A stretch of 64,000 nucleotides of DNA from Scleroderma bovista (GCA_037178675.1 JAYMGJ010000152.1:62001-126000), one strand, 5' to 3'; shown: positions 10,138 to 23,416, counted from the first letter of the stretch. Program-made: numbers and translations. The notes: a model not told the origin generated them from the letters alone.

Positions 10138-12191
10138 ATGCCGCGTCTCCTACATTGCTCATTTCGCTTGGCGGGTGCCAGGCAATTCCTGCTCACGGGA
10201 GGTCGAGCCACATTTGCGACCACACGACCAGGCCGCGGTAAGTTTCTTGGAACTAATTCCCATTACCATTAACATCTGAGCATTTCTGAAAGCGCAAGGC
10301 TACGCGGAATATAATGCGCGAGTATGCATTTCCATTTCTTGGCGGAGATAAATGGTTTATATGTAGTCACACACAGGACCCCCTGAACTTCGACTCTCTC
10401 CTCTCAGAGGAAGAGACTGCAATACGGTGGGAACCTTTTGCAAGTTTTCGAGACCGAGTTCACTGATCGACATCATGATCTAGGGAGACGGCTCGCGCCT
10501 ATTGTCAGGTAGGTTCAAATGACGCATTATTGTGGGGTTGGCTGATCTTTTTTGGTGCACCCAGGAGCACCTCCTGCCACGTGTACTTGAGGGATGGAGA
10601 ACAGAACGTGCGATGCTCAGAAATATACCTACGCATCTTGAATGTTCTGATTGTTACTCCAGAGTTTAACCACGACGTACTTCCCGAAATGGGCAAACTC
10701 GGCTTACTCGGCCCTACTATCCAAGGATATGGGTGTGCCAATGTCAGCTACGTGGCGTATGGACTCATAGCTCGGGAAATCGAGAGGTTTGTTCCATTAA
10801 ATTTATTGTTAGTACACTGCAAGATGTGGATACAGAGTGGATTCCGGCTATCGCTCGACAGCATCTGTTCAGTCATCCCTAGTCATGCACCCTATCAATG
10901 AATTCGGTACAGAGGCACAGAAAGAGCGTTATCTTCCTGGCCTTGGTAAAATTTACCTTGTCTGCCCTTAATTGAGTTAGTCTCATCAACGATCCTTATT
11001 AGCGAAGGGAGAACTTGTTGGTTGCTTTGTAAGTCAACAGCGCAGAACCCTGCCCTTGTTGATATCACTGAGATTGTCTATAGGGGCTAACAGAACCAAA
11101 TCATGGTTCTGATCCTTCAGGCATGGAAACGACTGCAGAGGAATGTGACGGTGGCTTTGTGCTGAAGGGGACCAAAACCTGGATTACAAATGCTCCTGTA
11201 GCGTTCGCACCCACATTTACCGAAAGCTACTTTCCTTGACGCGTCTTCTAGGGACATTTTCATCGTGTGGGCGCATTGCAAATGGGATGGAAAAGTGCGC
11301 GGCTTTGTTCTTGAGAAGGCATGTTGCAATGGCCTAGAATCTGTACGCTTTTCACATTGGATGGACAGGGAATGAAGGGTCTAGAAGCCCCAGCGATCAA
11401 AAATAAGGTCGCCTTGCGAGCTTCGACCACAGGGTCGATTTTCATGGATTCGGTCAAGGTACCCCATGATTCACTACTGCCCAAAGGACGGGGGCTCAGT
11501 GCCCCATTTTCTTGTCTAAACAACGCTCGGTATGTCTTGCTACTGATTGCGGAAGAGTTTTACTGTGACCTGGTCGTCCGCTATGATCAGCTATGGCATA
11601 TCATGGGGTGCTATGGGCGCGCTCGAAGACTGTGTCAACAGAGCACTCGCATACGCGCTTGAGCGTAAACAGTTCAAACGTCCTCTGGCATCTTTCCAAC
11701 TTGTGCAAAAGAAACTCGTTGACGCTCAGACTGAAATCGCCCTGGGATTATTAGCGAGTTTGCAGGTTGGCAGGTTGAAGGACACGGGCAAGGTAGCGCC
11801 TGAAATGATCAGCATGGTAAAGCGCAACAATTGTGGAAAGGCTCTCCAACATGCACGTGTGGTCCTCGACGTTTTTGGTGGAAATGCGTCCTCAGACGAG
11901 TAAGTGCCTGTCATCACAGTCCGCACATATCTCTGAACAGTCGTCTCACATTTTGTGCAAAGGTACCATGTCGGCAGACACGTTGCAAACTTGCAGGTCG
12001 TAAATACTTACGAAGGTGAGCACAGTGTACGTTTTTGATTGGCTTTTCACTGATATGATCTGTCACAGGGACTTATGTCAGTTCCTCGATGTCTGTTATC
12101 GAAGTCGCTAATCATGGCTCCATTCTTACAGGATATACATGGCCTGATCCTGGGAAAGGCGATGACTGGAATTCAGGCCTTTGCTAATTAG
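10138..12191 (+). CDS. Glutaryl-CoA dehydrogenase, mitochondrial
   Basis: Acyl-CoA dehydrogenase family enzyme that oxidises and decarboxylates glutaryl-CoA to crotonyl-CoA in lysine and tryptophan catabolism in the mitochondrial matrix. The start at 10138 gives a basic, Ser/Thr/Ala-rich presequence ([20 protein letters not shown]). About ten small exons splice to [77 protein letters not shown] and [19 protein letters not shown]. The C-terminus reads [20 protein letters not shown], then [20 protein letters not shown] and [19 protein letters not shown]. The Glu of NTYEGT is the family's catalytic base. Specificity for glutaryl-CoA rather than other acyl-CoAs follows from the GCDH-specific NNCGKAL and DIHGLILG blocks. 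The stop is TAG at 12189-12191. It appears complete. Confidence 0.92.
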
Positions 12192-12815
12192 CATCCATCT
12201 CTTGTGGACTTGGTGCTCGTACTCTGTTACGATGGAATTTACCCACATTGCCTTTTTGAACGGAACCTGTGGAAAGTTTGTGAGTTGATCGGTGCCACCG
12301 CCGAGTTCGAACAACCTGAGCGGGGAAATCTCGCGAAAATGCAATTTCCCATTCCCTTGAGACGACTTCCTAAATATACAGCAAATGGATTTCATCCGCT
12401 ACAAATCGTCCGACCCATTGGGTAACCGTGGTTACCAGCTGTTAGCCTTTGAATCTTCAGTATTTCTGCCAGCGACCACATGTGGAAGCTGTGGGCTTTC
12501 GGATCAAGGATGATCCCGAAGACAATGAATTTCAACGTGAAATCGGAAAATCTCGCGATCAAATGCAGATTCTCGGCACTTGTAACCCCACTGACCAGGC
12601 TAATGATCAGGTGGTAATTCCAAGATGGGGGTGGGGACAAATGACTCTTGTGGCAGGTCGTATCATATCAGTTGACATGCCATTCTAAAATTGCAGGAAC
12701 ACTCGTAATATTTCTCTGATAGATGTTGACAACTGTCATGTCTGTGTTACACGTGGAAAGGACCTCATCGATCATAATCGGAACCTGAATAAATACTACT
12801 GGTTGAGACTTCCAA
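12192..12815. other. Tail-to-tail intergenic region
   Basis: 624 bp between the GCDH stop and the polymerase stop on the opposite strand. Open frames of 70-90 codons exist on both strands without recognisable content. Confidence 0.5.
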
Positions 12816-15208
12816 CTAGGCATCCGCGTTCCGGAGTGTAGGATGAACGTATGTCAGTCCAAGTGTCTCGAAAACTTGTCTTTCAGATCTGGGAAAAAAT
12901 AATTCGGAATCCCGGCGACGTGATCTTGCAGTTCCGATATGTGGGGGATGGAATCGTTGAGTACAAATTCGAACTGAGAATTACGGCCCGCTTACATTCC
13001 TGAGGAGTCAAACTTCATGCCCCTGAAATAAACCATATCAAGTTTCGAAATGAACCGTTATCAAGTTCGGGCCTACTTCTGTTGTTTTGCCCAGAGGCGC
13101 AGATCTCTCTGAAAAGTAGTAGAACCAGTCCTGAAATAATAATTTATAGTGATGTTAACTCCACCGGAAACCAACATACCACCCCACAACTGCAGTCCAG
13201 AATACTTCCGGGGCTGCGAAAATGAGATCTACACGTCTTGAAGTTCGCCTCCGCCCGGATTCCTGTGGAAGAGAGAACACAGTAAGGGCCTTCTGGAGAG
13301 AGTCCCAGTGGTGTGTACGGAGCGTGTTGTGCTCATGAAATCCAGAAAGATCTGTTTGGAACAGTTCGCTAATTTTGCGCGAGAAACAAGTTTCAATTGC
13401 TTACGTATGACATGCGTGACGAGGTCTACGAATTTAAGTGGCCAATAATGGAGAGGACATTAACTTACTCTGCTCAAGGAGGTGTTGCACCACCCTTTTA
13501 CCAATGTTCTTCACCTTTTCCGACCCCAGCCTCCAGTTTGTATGGCTGATTAAAATGTCAACATCATTGCTATTCGGTTTTCCTCGCCGGTAGCTGTAGA
13601 TAAAGATACGGAACAATGTCAGATGATTGGATTAAGAGACTAAAGCAGAATACACGGACCCTCCAACGACCAAACTTTTACAGCCCTCTTCGACGACAGC
13701 CAGTTCTCGCATGACAGTGCTGTGGATCTCTTCGACCTCTTCACGCGGAATACTGAAGTAGGTCGACCAAAATCAGTTGTTTGCGTAGTAATGCATTCGA
13801 CAAGCTCACGTCTGACTCAGATCGTGCCGAAGGGCCAGAGCAACTTTAATAGTAATTTCTTCGGTTGCCTCTTCACTACGCGTGATGCCCGCTTCGAAAT
13901 GCGACAAGGCCTCTTCAGCGGTGACGCCGGGAACAACTTCATAATACCTTTCAAGCTCTTCCACCGTCCGCAGCCCGAGAGAGTACAACTTCCGAGCAGT
14001 GTGGGGACCAATGCCATGAATAGTTGTAAATGTTGATAATGTTACAAAGCGATCAGAGGACAGTATCGTTTCTATTAAGATGTCAGTCCGGCGAGACCCG
14101 GCACAAGAAAGTACTTCGCCAACGAGCTTCGGTAATTTTCCCGGTGCTACTATACTCTTCAATCTGGGGAGGGTGTGGGGAACTGCGGGAAAAAAGATAG
14201 AAAAAGTCCTTACCATGGAGAGAATTTTCTCACCAATGTAAGGAAGCTTCACGACGTCACTCCGTACATTTTTCGTTGTGATTGGGTGAGGGTATGCTAC
14301 AAAGAGAGTGAATGTAGGTTCTAATGCCCATACAGTGCTGACCTTTGATCACCTACAGAGCACGGATGATTTAACTTTCGCTTTGAATGGAAGGAGCTTG
14401 ACTAACCCCAATCGCCCTGGCATAACTAAGCATACTTCTCTCTTCACCTTCAAGATTCCTACATCGACGTATGATGTCAAGCTCACGCACGAGATCCTGG
14501 TTCGTGCAAATAAGTGGTGATGCTCGCTGACAGGCATATCGTGACGTATGATCCAGAACAGCAAGGTCACGGGGATCCACGACGTCCTCTGGATCATTGA
14601 AAGGTGAGGGCGCTAACCTGCGAAGAGCTCCCTCACGATCGTTGCCCGGGCGGCGTGCTATTCCCTCGTCGCGGAGGTCGCGTAATGCAATATAATCACT
14701 GTAAGGAAGCAAGAAACCCGACTCGATGCTATCTTGGAGCCATTCCGGCGTGACAACCACCTTGGACGTCTGACGGTGATCCACAACAGTGACGACATGC
14801 ATTTTTCGACACGAAGATACCTACAGCAAGCGACCAACTTACATGCCTCTCCAACCGAGGTCGTGTGCGGATTGCAGTGACAATGACGTCGGCTTCTTGG
14901 AGGTTTGCAGCCACCTCTACACTGCGCGCATTCACTGAAGGGCCACCAGATCGGTCATCTCGTAAGAGGCGGGCTTCCGCAAGACCAACGAGATTCTGAA
15001 AAGCATCGCTATCAAACTTCGCGGACAAGATGTAAATCTTGATGGGAGGCAAATTCTTGCTATGTTCCGCGGTACTCCAGGGAGAATTTGAGCGCGGGCG
15101 CTTCGATTTTTGACGGTCGCCACTGGAACTACCGCTACTCGCACCATCGGACTGGGGTGTGCAGGGTGTTATAGACCTTTTGAAAGGCATGGATGAGAAA
15201 CGACGCAA
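12816..15208 (-). CDS. DNA polymerase lambda-type family X polymerase with BRCT domain
   Basis: Family X DNA polymerase for base-excision repair and non-homologous end joining in the nucleus. An N-terminal Ser-rich basic segment is followed by a BRCT domain (about residues 54-165: IKIYILSAKFDSDAFQNLVG, VVVTPEWLQDSIESGFLLPY). Next come the 8-kDa lyase domain (YACQRASPLICTNQDLVREL) and helix-hairpin-helix motifs (LPYIGEKI; TIHGIGPHTARKLYSLGLRT). The palm carries SYRRGKPNSNDVDILI, with the first two catalytic Asp, and after several short exons RRVDLIFAAPEVFWTAVVGW, with the third. It ends with GWTGS, KGMKFDSSGISRRRDSELFF and ETLGLTYVHPTLRNADA. The last four exons (12816 to about 13430) are short and easily missed. 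Start ATG at 15208; an in-frame ATG at 15190 is the alternative. All catalytic residues are present. Confidence 0.9.
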
Positions 15209-16754
15209 GAATGTGGAAGTTCGATCGCTTAGTCATTGATCGTCATCTTTCCAAGTTGAACAACGGTCAACCGTTATCATACGATATGCCAATACTACGA
15301 GTTACTCGACGGACTACGCGCTGGAGCTGCCATGCTCATGGATGCAGACATGGTGTCTTCCATCCTGTACTTTTCCCCTGACATTCAAATGATACTAGCC
15401 TATTATGTCGTCACCACCTATATGCCTTTGCCTCTTATTGTCGTAACTTCCAAGCTTCGCTGGACCGCTTGATTTATCCCCTCTGCGGAGACCTGTTTCC
15501 AAGCGATGGAATGAAATGTCTGTTGTCGCGATGTGGCCTCCCGGATCGCAGTGCGTGGGACGACTCTACCGACTGACCCAAATGGCCATCTCCCTCCCAA
15601 TACGTGGTATGTCGGCGGCAAAATACATGTAGCAGGTGGGTTGGGTGGAACTGGGTGGGCGCCACAATCACCCCTGATCCTCGGGCGGGACATGCGGGCC
15701 CGTGCCATCGGCTTCCAAAAGGAGCTGCCGAGGTGCATCGATAGCCTGTGGTTGCCCTACAAGGTCCAATATACGCATTCGGTTGTCTCTACCAAATTGT
15801 CCACCGATCTTACCCACATTGATTGCAGATGATGATGATCGGTACGAGTAGCCTCTAGATCCATCGTTAACGTTTTGTGGTCTGTCGTCGGCTCAAGTGA
15901 TATTGTTCTGATGGTCGCCCAAGTCACACTCATTCCCTTATTGCGACCAGCCCAGATAGTTGCCTGAATTTAGATTCATGGCATAGGCACGCAATGGTCG
16001 CCACCACCAGACCACTCGAGTATGGACTGTACCACCGTCAAGACGTATCCATTGGAGTAACCATTCTGGAAACTCTCAGCCTATATGGTCCTCAACTCGC
16101 CGTAGGCTACCGGAGCGTGTCCATTTCCGCAATGGGCCAGTTCCGTGTTGCTAGAGCGGAGGCATTGATGCGACCCCAGTTCTCACGCTTCCACAACCGG
16201 GTATCGTATCAAACAGGAGCAGGTTGCATTCCCCGCAGCTTCCCAACACCTTGACTGGAAGGCTGTGGAGAAAATGAATTTTGACAACAAGTGTCGCTTT
16301 GCTCAGTTTTGCTCCCGGATGGGTCATACTGTTTGGGTTATGCGCCACCCAAATGGCACCGGGGTTCCCTCGGTTAAACTTCCCCCGAGATTACATCGAA
16401 CTGTTCTCCAATACCAGTGCTATAGAAAACCAAGAGAAATTAATGTTTGGTAGTCAGGTAAGCATAGGTTGATCGAGAGATTGTCGGATATGTTCCTTTC
16501 GACATAACATGATATGTTTTGCCTTTTAGGAGCCGATAGATCTGATGCGCCCCGCTGGCCCGGCCTGAAATGTATGGCAACTGAAATGCACGTGAGAGTC
16601 ACATTTTCCAATGTGACCCTGCGGCTCGATTTGGATGGGGAACAAGTATACTCTCTGGCGACACCAATCCTATAAAATACACGGATGTGATGGAAGAGGA
16701 CACCCCATCCACCCTCGCCGATATACGGCACTAGCTCAAACGCCATTTCTTACC
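15209..16754. other. Divergent intergenic region between polymerase and bZIP genes
   Basis: About 1.5 kb between two start codons pointing away from each other. Open frames up to about 100 codons occur (for example plus 15533-15832 and minus 15418-15738, antisense to each other), but no domain or spliceable gene was recognised. It probably holds both promoters and a long bZIP leader. An in-frame upstream ATG at 16635 would add 40 residues to the bZIP protein. Confidence 0.5.
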
Positions 16755-18332
16755 ATGTCGCAAAACTCACTTCAGCTTCCTGAGATCATCACTGGCGACA
16801 TGCCCTCGGCTCTGATCCCCGAGGCTGCGTGGGAGTTGCAGCAGTCTCCGTACTCAGCCAGCTCGATAGACACCACCGACTGGGGTTACTATACGATGCC
16901 CCTCTCTCCTCCTACCTCCCTCTCCTCCCATCTCAGCGACTCCCCCGAGCCTCCGTCAAAGAAACTGAGGTTAAGTGAATCCCCGGACAGGTTACTCGAC
17001 AGCGAACGTCAGCACTGCATACCCACCCAGAAAGTGTTCGACCTCCCGGAAGCGCCTGTTCCGCCATCCCCCTCTGTCGACCAACTACCGTCGAGTGCCA
17101 ATCCCCTCCTTTCTCAGAAATTCCTCGCCCCCAATGCCGGCGCGAAGAGGACGCGCGGGAGCGTGGAAAGGATCAGCACTAAGGACTTTGTGCCTCCGGA
17201 CGTCTCTGGCCTGAGTAAGCGTGAGGCGCGTCTGGTCAAGAACCGGGCAGCTGCCTTTCTCAGTCGTCAGAGAAAGCGAGAAGAATTCGAAGCTATGGAA
17301 GTGTGGGTCATTCAGACTCTCGACCATTTTCAACGTTTACTAATGTGACAATCCAGACGTGTGAGGCAACTGGAGGACGAGAACGCCCGCCTTCAGCATC
17401 TTGCTGAAAGGGGGAATCAGCACGAAGAGCTCCACGCGGAAATCGACCGCTTGCGGATGCAGCTCCAGGCCGCTGAGAAACGCGAGCTAAATCTATCCAT
17501 GGAGATTTCCAGGCATTCTGCGCCCATGGCAGTAAAAGCAGAATCGTCAAGCGAATGCGTATCTTCTGTACATTCACCCGATGCGCAAAATACCCCAATG
17601 ACGTTTGGCCACGTGGTGAGCAGCGTGCCATTTTTGACACCGTACTTCCGGATGCTGACAAATAAGCAGCGACATACCCTCCTTCGCGCACTGCCCTCTC
17701 TTCTTTCGCTGTCATCTAAATCTCCGCTGCCAATTTCCAGCACGATCCCACTATCCGAACCGAGGGCTATGGGAGAGCAGCTGTCAGCGTTCAACCCACT
17801 ATCACCCGGCACTGATGGTGATCCAGACTCCCTCCACGCACTCGGCGACTTCATCATTTCCTTCGACACGTCCGCCGAGGAAGGCCTCGTACGAGTGCGA
17901 GTCCAGCCATCACGGTCCGTCAACAAGGCCCATCCTAATCCCCCCCTTCGCTCAAAGCTCGGGGATAAGTCCAGATCTTCCTCGCTGGGAGCATGGTCAG
18001 GACCGAGCTCCAGTTCTTACCTGCAACCTTTTGTGTTGCAGTCATTAACATCGCCTCCCCCATCTCTTCCCGTCGACGCGCCCTCACCAACTGCAACCAT
18101 GAACCAATTCTGCGGGTTCTTAGGACCGAACACCACGCGCACCAGTCCTGACTATCATACCCCTATGATGCCGTACATGCCACCGTCGTTCCACCATGTT
18201 ACTGACCAACAACCCTTCGAGTTGTTTCCGAATTCTTTGGACCACATCGCCGAGGACAAGACAAAGTACCAAGAACGCGCATTCCACCTTCAGCTCGGCG
18301 GTGAAGCAAATTGGCAGGTTTCAGTCTGCTGA
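16755..18332 (+). CDS. bZIP transcription factor
   Basis: Nuclear DNA-binding regulator. Residues 1-145 are Ser/Pro-rich (MPLSPPTSLSSHLSDSPEPP). The basic region SKREARLVKNRAAAFLSRQR starts at about residue 150 and contains the bZIP NxxAAxxxR signature. A 56-nt intron, GTGGGT...TCCAG, splits a Val codon straight after the basic region and leads to EVRVRQLEDENARLQHLAER and IDRLRMQLQAAEKRELNLSM, a Leu-heptad coiled coil. The NRAAAFLSRQRKRE core resembles ATF6/CREB-type and related fungal bZIP proteins more than AP-1/Yap or Hac1 proteins. The remaining 260 residues are Ser/Pro-rich and probably an activation or regulatory region. Start at 16755 was chosen for its good context (taccATGtcg). About 500 residues. 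Confidence 0.88.
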
Positions 18333-21208
18333 TATTCGGAACATCTATTATTTCCTATTAATTTTGTTTTCCGTCGACCGTGTTTCCATATCCTTGTTTT
18401 GCCTTGTGCAGAAAAAATCCGCTTGAAGCGATGTCGTTCGCTGGCGGCTTGATGCTGGAATTTTTGTTTATATTGGTTATATCATTATTAACATACGAAT
18501 GTAGCGAAAGATTGTAGTCACTGTGTATGATTAATTTGCGTATGGAGTTCATTCGCACTAATCGAGTTTTTTGCAAGAGTCTTCTCACCGAGTGATTGAC
18601 TCAATATTTCGTGCTGCTTTGTTTGTGGCGAGCACCATTCGCAGCGCCCACGAATTTCTTTTGCCCAACATCTCTTCTGTTCACGATGCTTCCGCAGTCC
18701 TTCCCCGCAGAATGAACGCAATCACACATGCATTCACCCGACTAATCCTTTCCCCACCATCACACCCAGGCAAATAGCCGATTGTTCTCATGGCATGCGG
18801 ATCCTTTACTAGCCTCGTCGCATATCTCCATCCAAACGCAGGGGGAATACCGTGGCGTCCGGTTAATCCTTCGCCGGGTACTCTCCATGCGGTATTTACT
18901 CCTAGCTGCTAGAGTGGGCTATATCGAAGAGAACCATCCATAACAAGACGGCGAGGGAAGGAGAGGGGAAAGGAAGCCATAATGGGAAGATAATCAGTAT
19001 AACGAAGTCAATCACTAGTAGACTATCTTTGCAATCATTCTTGATTACTTCGTATCCGAGACACTTGACAGAGAATTTCCAGGATACCACACTCGATTAC
19101 TGCGTCCTGACATCGAAAGAACTATATTTGCGATAAGTTTGTGCTATGAAGCTTCTCGGAGGAAAACCCACATGAAGGATTTTTCCCTAGATGAATCTGG
19201 TCACACGATGGCCGCTATGAGCAGTTTCCCGGCGGATGTAACCCAATGAATTCATTAGCGGATGACTGCGCAGAAGTGCTCAGACTTGAACAAGGGCCAC
19301 TTATTGGCTTAATGTCATGCGCCGCGTAAAATAACTTGCTTGGGTTCCAGTCGACGTGATCTAGTATGCACTAAACATACGAAATACATATTCTGGAATT
19401 GTGATCCATGCCCACAATCTGAGCGCTGAGCAATTCGATCAGAACACTGCTTCCAAAACAACGGTGGATAAGCTTACCAGGGCTTCAGGGCACTTGTGCT
19501 TCCTATTGTGCCGGTCCTCTCCGATTTTTCCGAAGGCCCGCCCTTTTGCCACTATTAGTATTTTACTTGACATTTTCACGCCAATTATAGCCCAGGGGAT
19601 GTATCGATGGTGACCGTAATGCAGGGAGATCCAAGACTTAAGTGGGGCCCTTGATTATGTGATTTTTTGGTGTTACATGCTCCACACTTTCCCGTGACTA
19701 CTCACCTCTATGTTCATTTTCCGAGGATGGACAGGAAATGCGATGTTCACCAAGAGCTCAGCTGCGTTGGTCCTGGACAATACCTAAATTTCTTGTTGTT
19801 GAATATCCTTGATGCCATTTAATAATCAAGGTTTCTTTTGGCATTTCGTTGACAGCCTTCTCCTACAGACTCCCAAGGCGCAACAAACCTGTCAATTTCG
19901 CGAAGACGGCGGGAACTGAGATAATTCCCGTAGATGTTAACTTTCTACTGCTTCAAAGCCGCCGACCAATTGATAAGTGCGTCCAATCACGCGTCTGAAA
20001 ACTTCATTGCGGTTATTGTCGCATTATCGATTGCTTTATGAAACCTCCCTATACAGGTTGCGGCTCCAGTGGCGGAGAACTGACGTTGGCTGCAGTGAGA
20101 AGCCTTTCGGTGAGTGGCGGAGGCGTGAATGACAAACGGGGTCAAGAAAAATAGTATGTAGCGTCCGTGGCCTTCGCTATTTGGACGCAGCGGAGATTTC
20201 CGTTACTGAGAGAATGGAAGCACAAGAAGGGGACAAGTAAACATCAAACTGGAAGGATAGGTTGACCTTATGAGAAACAGCGGAATAGGTTAGATGAAAC
20301 AGTCTGCTGACATTTAATCGAACGATGCTACTTACAGAAAGATGGTGAAAGTCAGTTCCAATACCGCTTCAGGACCAACAGGGGAGAAAAACAAAAACCA
20401 GGGATGATAAGAGTTGCGTGGCGTCGCACACGCTACTGTTCTGCGACAGACTGAGACGTGGAACACTGGAGCATCGCCTAATGTCGAGCATAGCCTACCA
20501 AGTTACTTGGAATAGAGGCTGTAGAATTACTGTCTGGGATGAGCCGCACACTCGTGCCGCGAGCTCAATTAGCCCGTAATTTGAAGCAATGTAGCATCAC
20601 AGCTATTACACAGATCGGGTCATCACTTGGTCGGAATCCAGCGTACAAACGCGATCTATCGAAAACGCTGTTGCAGTAGCTTCACGCCAATCGAACACAT
20701 ACCTGCATGCCCCACTTGGGCGTACATGATCTCACCGACCCGTTTGGAAACGTCGTTCCGATATAGCCTCGCTACCGATACACCCTGCAATTACTTAAAG
20801 AATGGAATTCAACGGAGCCGATGGCCCGTACGATACCCAAATTCTTGTATGCCGCGAACTGCAGGCAGCCTGTCTAAGGATATAGGTTTACTGGTAACAT
20901 AACTTCGGTTGAACGAGTTTGTGCGCGCATTATCGAGCCTTGGAGGGCTGAAATCTGAAGGAAGAAGTTCGACAGCAGTGTCGGTTCCACGGCCCAATCC
21001 CACAATGACGTACACTTGCAAGGCCACGCCTTGAATCTTACCAGCTTGCACAGATGCAGGCGGAGTGTGCATGCATGCTCCAGATAGGCTACTCAGTTTA
21101 CGCTCACATGATTTAGCTCCAGGAGTTGACTAAAGCCAGAGAGGGGCTCAGTTGACTCTTCTGGGTTCTGAGTCTCAGTTTTCGTCCTGAGCGTCTCCAC
21201 ATACCACC
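18333..21208. other. Long gene-free interval
   Basis: About 2.9 kb with no recognisable protein gene, tRNA or repeat. The longest open frames are about 90 codons (plus 20627-20902 and minus 20809-21072) and overlap each other antisense. It includes the bZIP 3' UTR and the nagA-like promoter. A non-coding RNA or a decayed gene is possible but nothing specific supports either. Confidence 0.5.
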
Positions 21209-23193
21209 ATGTCCACGCTCACTGAAGAGCCCTCAAACGGACTTCTGTGTTTCACGAACTGCCTCCTGCCTCAGGAGGATGGCAGTCTCATCGATAAGGA
21301 CCTGTGGATAGACGCAAACCGTGGTGTCATTCTTGATGCTCAGGTCGGTACGCTTATCATCGACGTTGTCGTTCATTCCTACTCAGATATCCTGGAAAGT
21401 AGCATATTTTCTACCTCAGGAAACAAAGACCTCAGAAAATCATTGATCTTGGTGGAAGTGTTCTAAGGTAAGAGTTAGGGGTCAACGACACTACCTGTCA
21501 CCCACCTGACGCCCTCGCCCAGCCCAGGGTTTATTGACATTCAGATAAACGGAGGTTTTGGCTTCGACTTCTCCGTATATGAGGGTGACGATCAGAAATA
21601 CCGAGATGGTCTCAAGCTTGTCGCAGAACGGATCATAGAAACTGGTGTGACTGCTCTGGTTCCGACTATAATTGTCAGGAAAAACGTACCTTAATAGCAC
21701 CATTGACCAACTGATTACACATGTAGACGCAGGAGAAATCGTTTTATGCTAAACTTCTAAGACTGCTCAGGCCTTGGTCTCCACCAAACGCGGCGCATTT
21801 ACTTGGTTGGCATGCCGAGGGACCGTTTCTTCAAATGAACAAACGCGGCGCACATTCACCCCCATTGATCATTCCTGCCTCTGAAGGGTACAAAAGTTTT
21901 GAAGCTATATTTCAGCCCGAGAACCTTATGGCAACCGAAGATTGGCTCACAGGGGCTGGTAGCGTTGGCGCCCGGATTATCACTGCTGCACCTGAAGTAG
22001 AAGGCGTCATGGAATCCATCGAGAGGGTTGTTAAGATGGGCATATGTTTCAACATTGGTCACAGGTTTGTTTAATCTACTGGTATGTGGCCACTGGTCTA
22101 AATCTTACCTTAGTACTTGTTCGACCGATATCGCAACAGCCGCCATCCAGAACGGCGCACGCTGTATCACCCATTTGTTCAATGCTATGCCGCAGCTTCA
22201 CCACCGTGATCCTTCGATCATCGGACTCCTTGGATCCTCGCCATTTGTGGCCGCCATCCCTCCTACCCTACCGCCTGTGCTTACCTCGGCTAATGTGAAA
22301 TCAACTACAGTGCCTTCACCCAGCACACATCAGAAACAGACGTCTCCAGGTCCTCATGCCTCCGAAGCCTTTGACAACATTCGGACGCCGCCCGAGACAC
22401 CACTAGTGTCCGACTATTACCACTCTCATGGACGCCACAACTTCCCACATCTGGACTCTTCCTTCAGTACACCCATGCCCGAAAGTAAGCGATCCAGACA
22501 AAGCCAGAGGATGCCGGTCACACCCTTCGAAAGACCGTTTTATGAGTTGATTGTGGACGGTATTCACTCACATCCTAATTCTGTCAGGGTATGAAGTTGG
22601 AACTGGCCTTCCAATCGTACTTGTCTCACAAGACTCTTACAGCTTGCATATTCTGCACACCCTGAGGGATGCATTTTGGTCACGGATGGTATGTGAACAT
22701 TGACTCGTTTACATTCAAATGTAGCTGAAAGAAGTCAGCGATGAAAATACTTGATCCAAATCTCAAGGATGGTGTCCATGAATGGCGCGACGGCCGCCGA
22801 TTCTACAAGGAGGGCGATAAGCTTTATCTCGAGGGTACGACAACTCTTGCCGGAAGGTACGTTCCTGCGAGTTCCAGTCGTTCTTGAATGTTCAAGGTTG
22901 CATTCTCATCAGCGTGGTAACTATGGATAAATGCGTCCGAAACTTTGCACGCTTCACTGGATGCACCCTCGGTGAGGCCATCAAGTGTGCTACTCTTAAC
23001 CCAGCAAAGTAAGTACTTGGTTTCGGAACAGGCCACGTAGTGCATCTAACGAGGGTATCATAGGTGCTTGGGAATTGAGAATGTGAAAGGCACTCTCAGG
23101 CCAGGGGCTCACGCAGATCTGGTGGTGCTTGACCGACATGGGAGAGTACTCAGCACCTGGGTGATGGGAAAGATGGTATGGGAGAGAAATTAG
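21209..23193 (+). CDS. N-acetylglucosamine-6-phosphate deacetylase
   Basis: Cytosolic amidohydrolase that converts GlcNAc-6-phosphate to GlcN-6-phosphate plus acetate in chitin and GlcNAc catabolism. Exons splice to [62 protein letters not shown] (the metal-ligand Glu region HxEGPFL), [44 protein letters not shown] and GCILVTDAMKILDP (catalytic Asp). The C-terminal part is [20 protein letters not shown] with [20 protein letters not shown]. The insert between GLLGSSP and [12 protein letters not shown] (about 75 residues, Ser/Thr/Pro-rich, genomic 22230-22530) is absent from bacterial NagA; I recall similar inserts in basidiomycete homologues. One intron near 21674 has a weak GTCAGG donor. The stop is TAG at 23191-23193. 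It appears functional. Confidence 0.9.
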
Positions 23194-23416
23194 AGAGCTT
23201 TCATAACTTAAAGTTGGACTTCGGCACATAGATAATGGATTCTGGTCAGATATGCCTCTCCAGTATCTGTATCTGTATTCCACGACTTGAGATCGGTTAG
23301 CATCATCGGGCCAATCCGTACTTATTGCATGAGTTCAAGCAAGTCGTCGAGCCCGTTAGGGGCATTGCCTTTCGAGGCAGTTTGTCATTTTTCCAAAAAC
23401 CGTCCAAGTAAAATCA

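Noticed and set aside
15418..16550. Several frames of 60-106 codons between the polymerase and bZIP genes
   Set aside because: They overlap on opposite strands and give no domain or coherent splice chain. A cytochrome P450 remnant was considered, but no heme-binding or ExxR motif is present.
20627..21072. Overlapping plus and minus frames of about 90 codons
   Set aside because: They are antisense to each other with no recognisable protein content.
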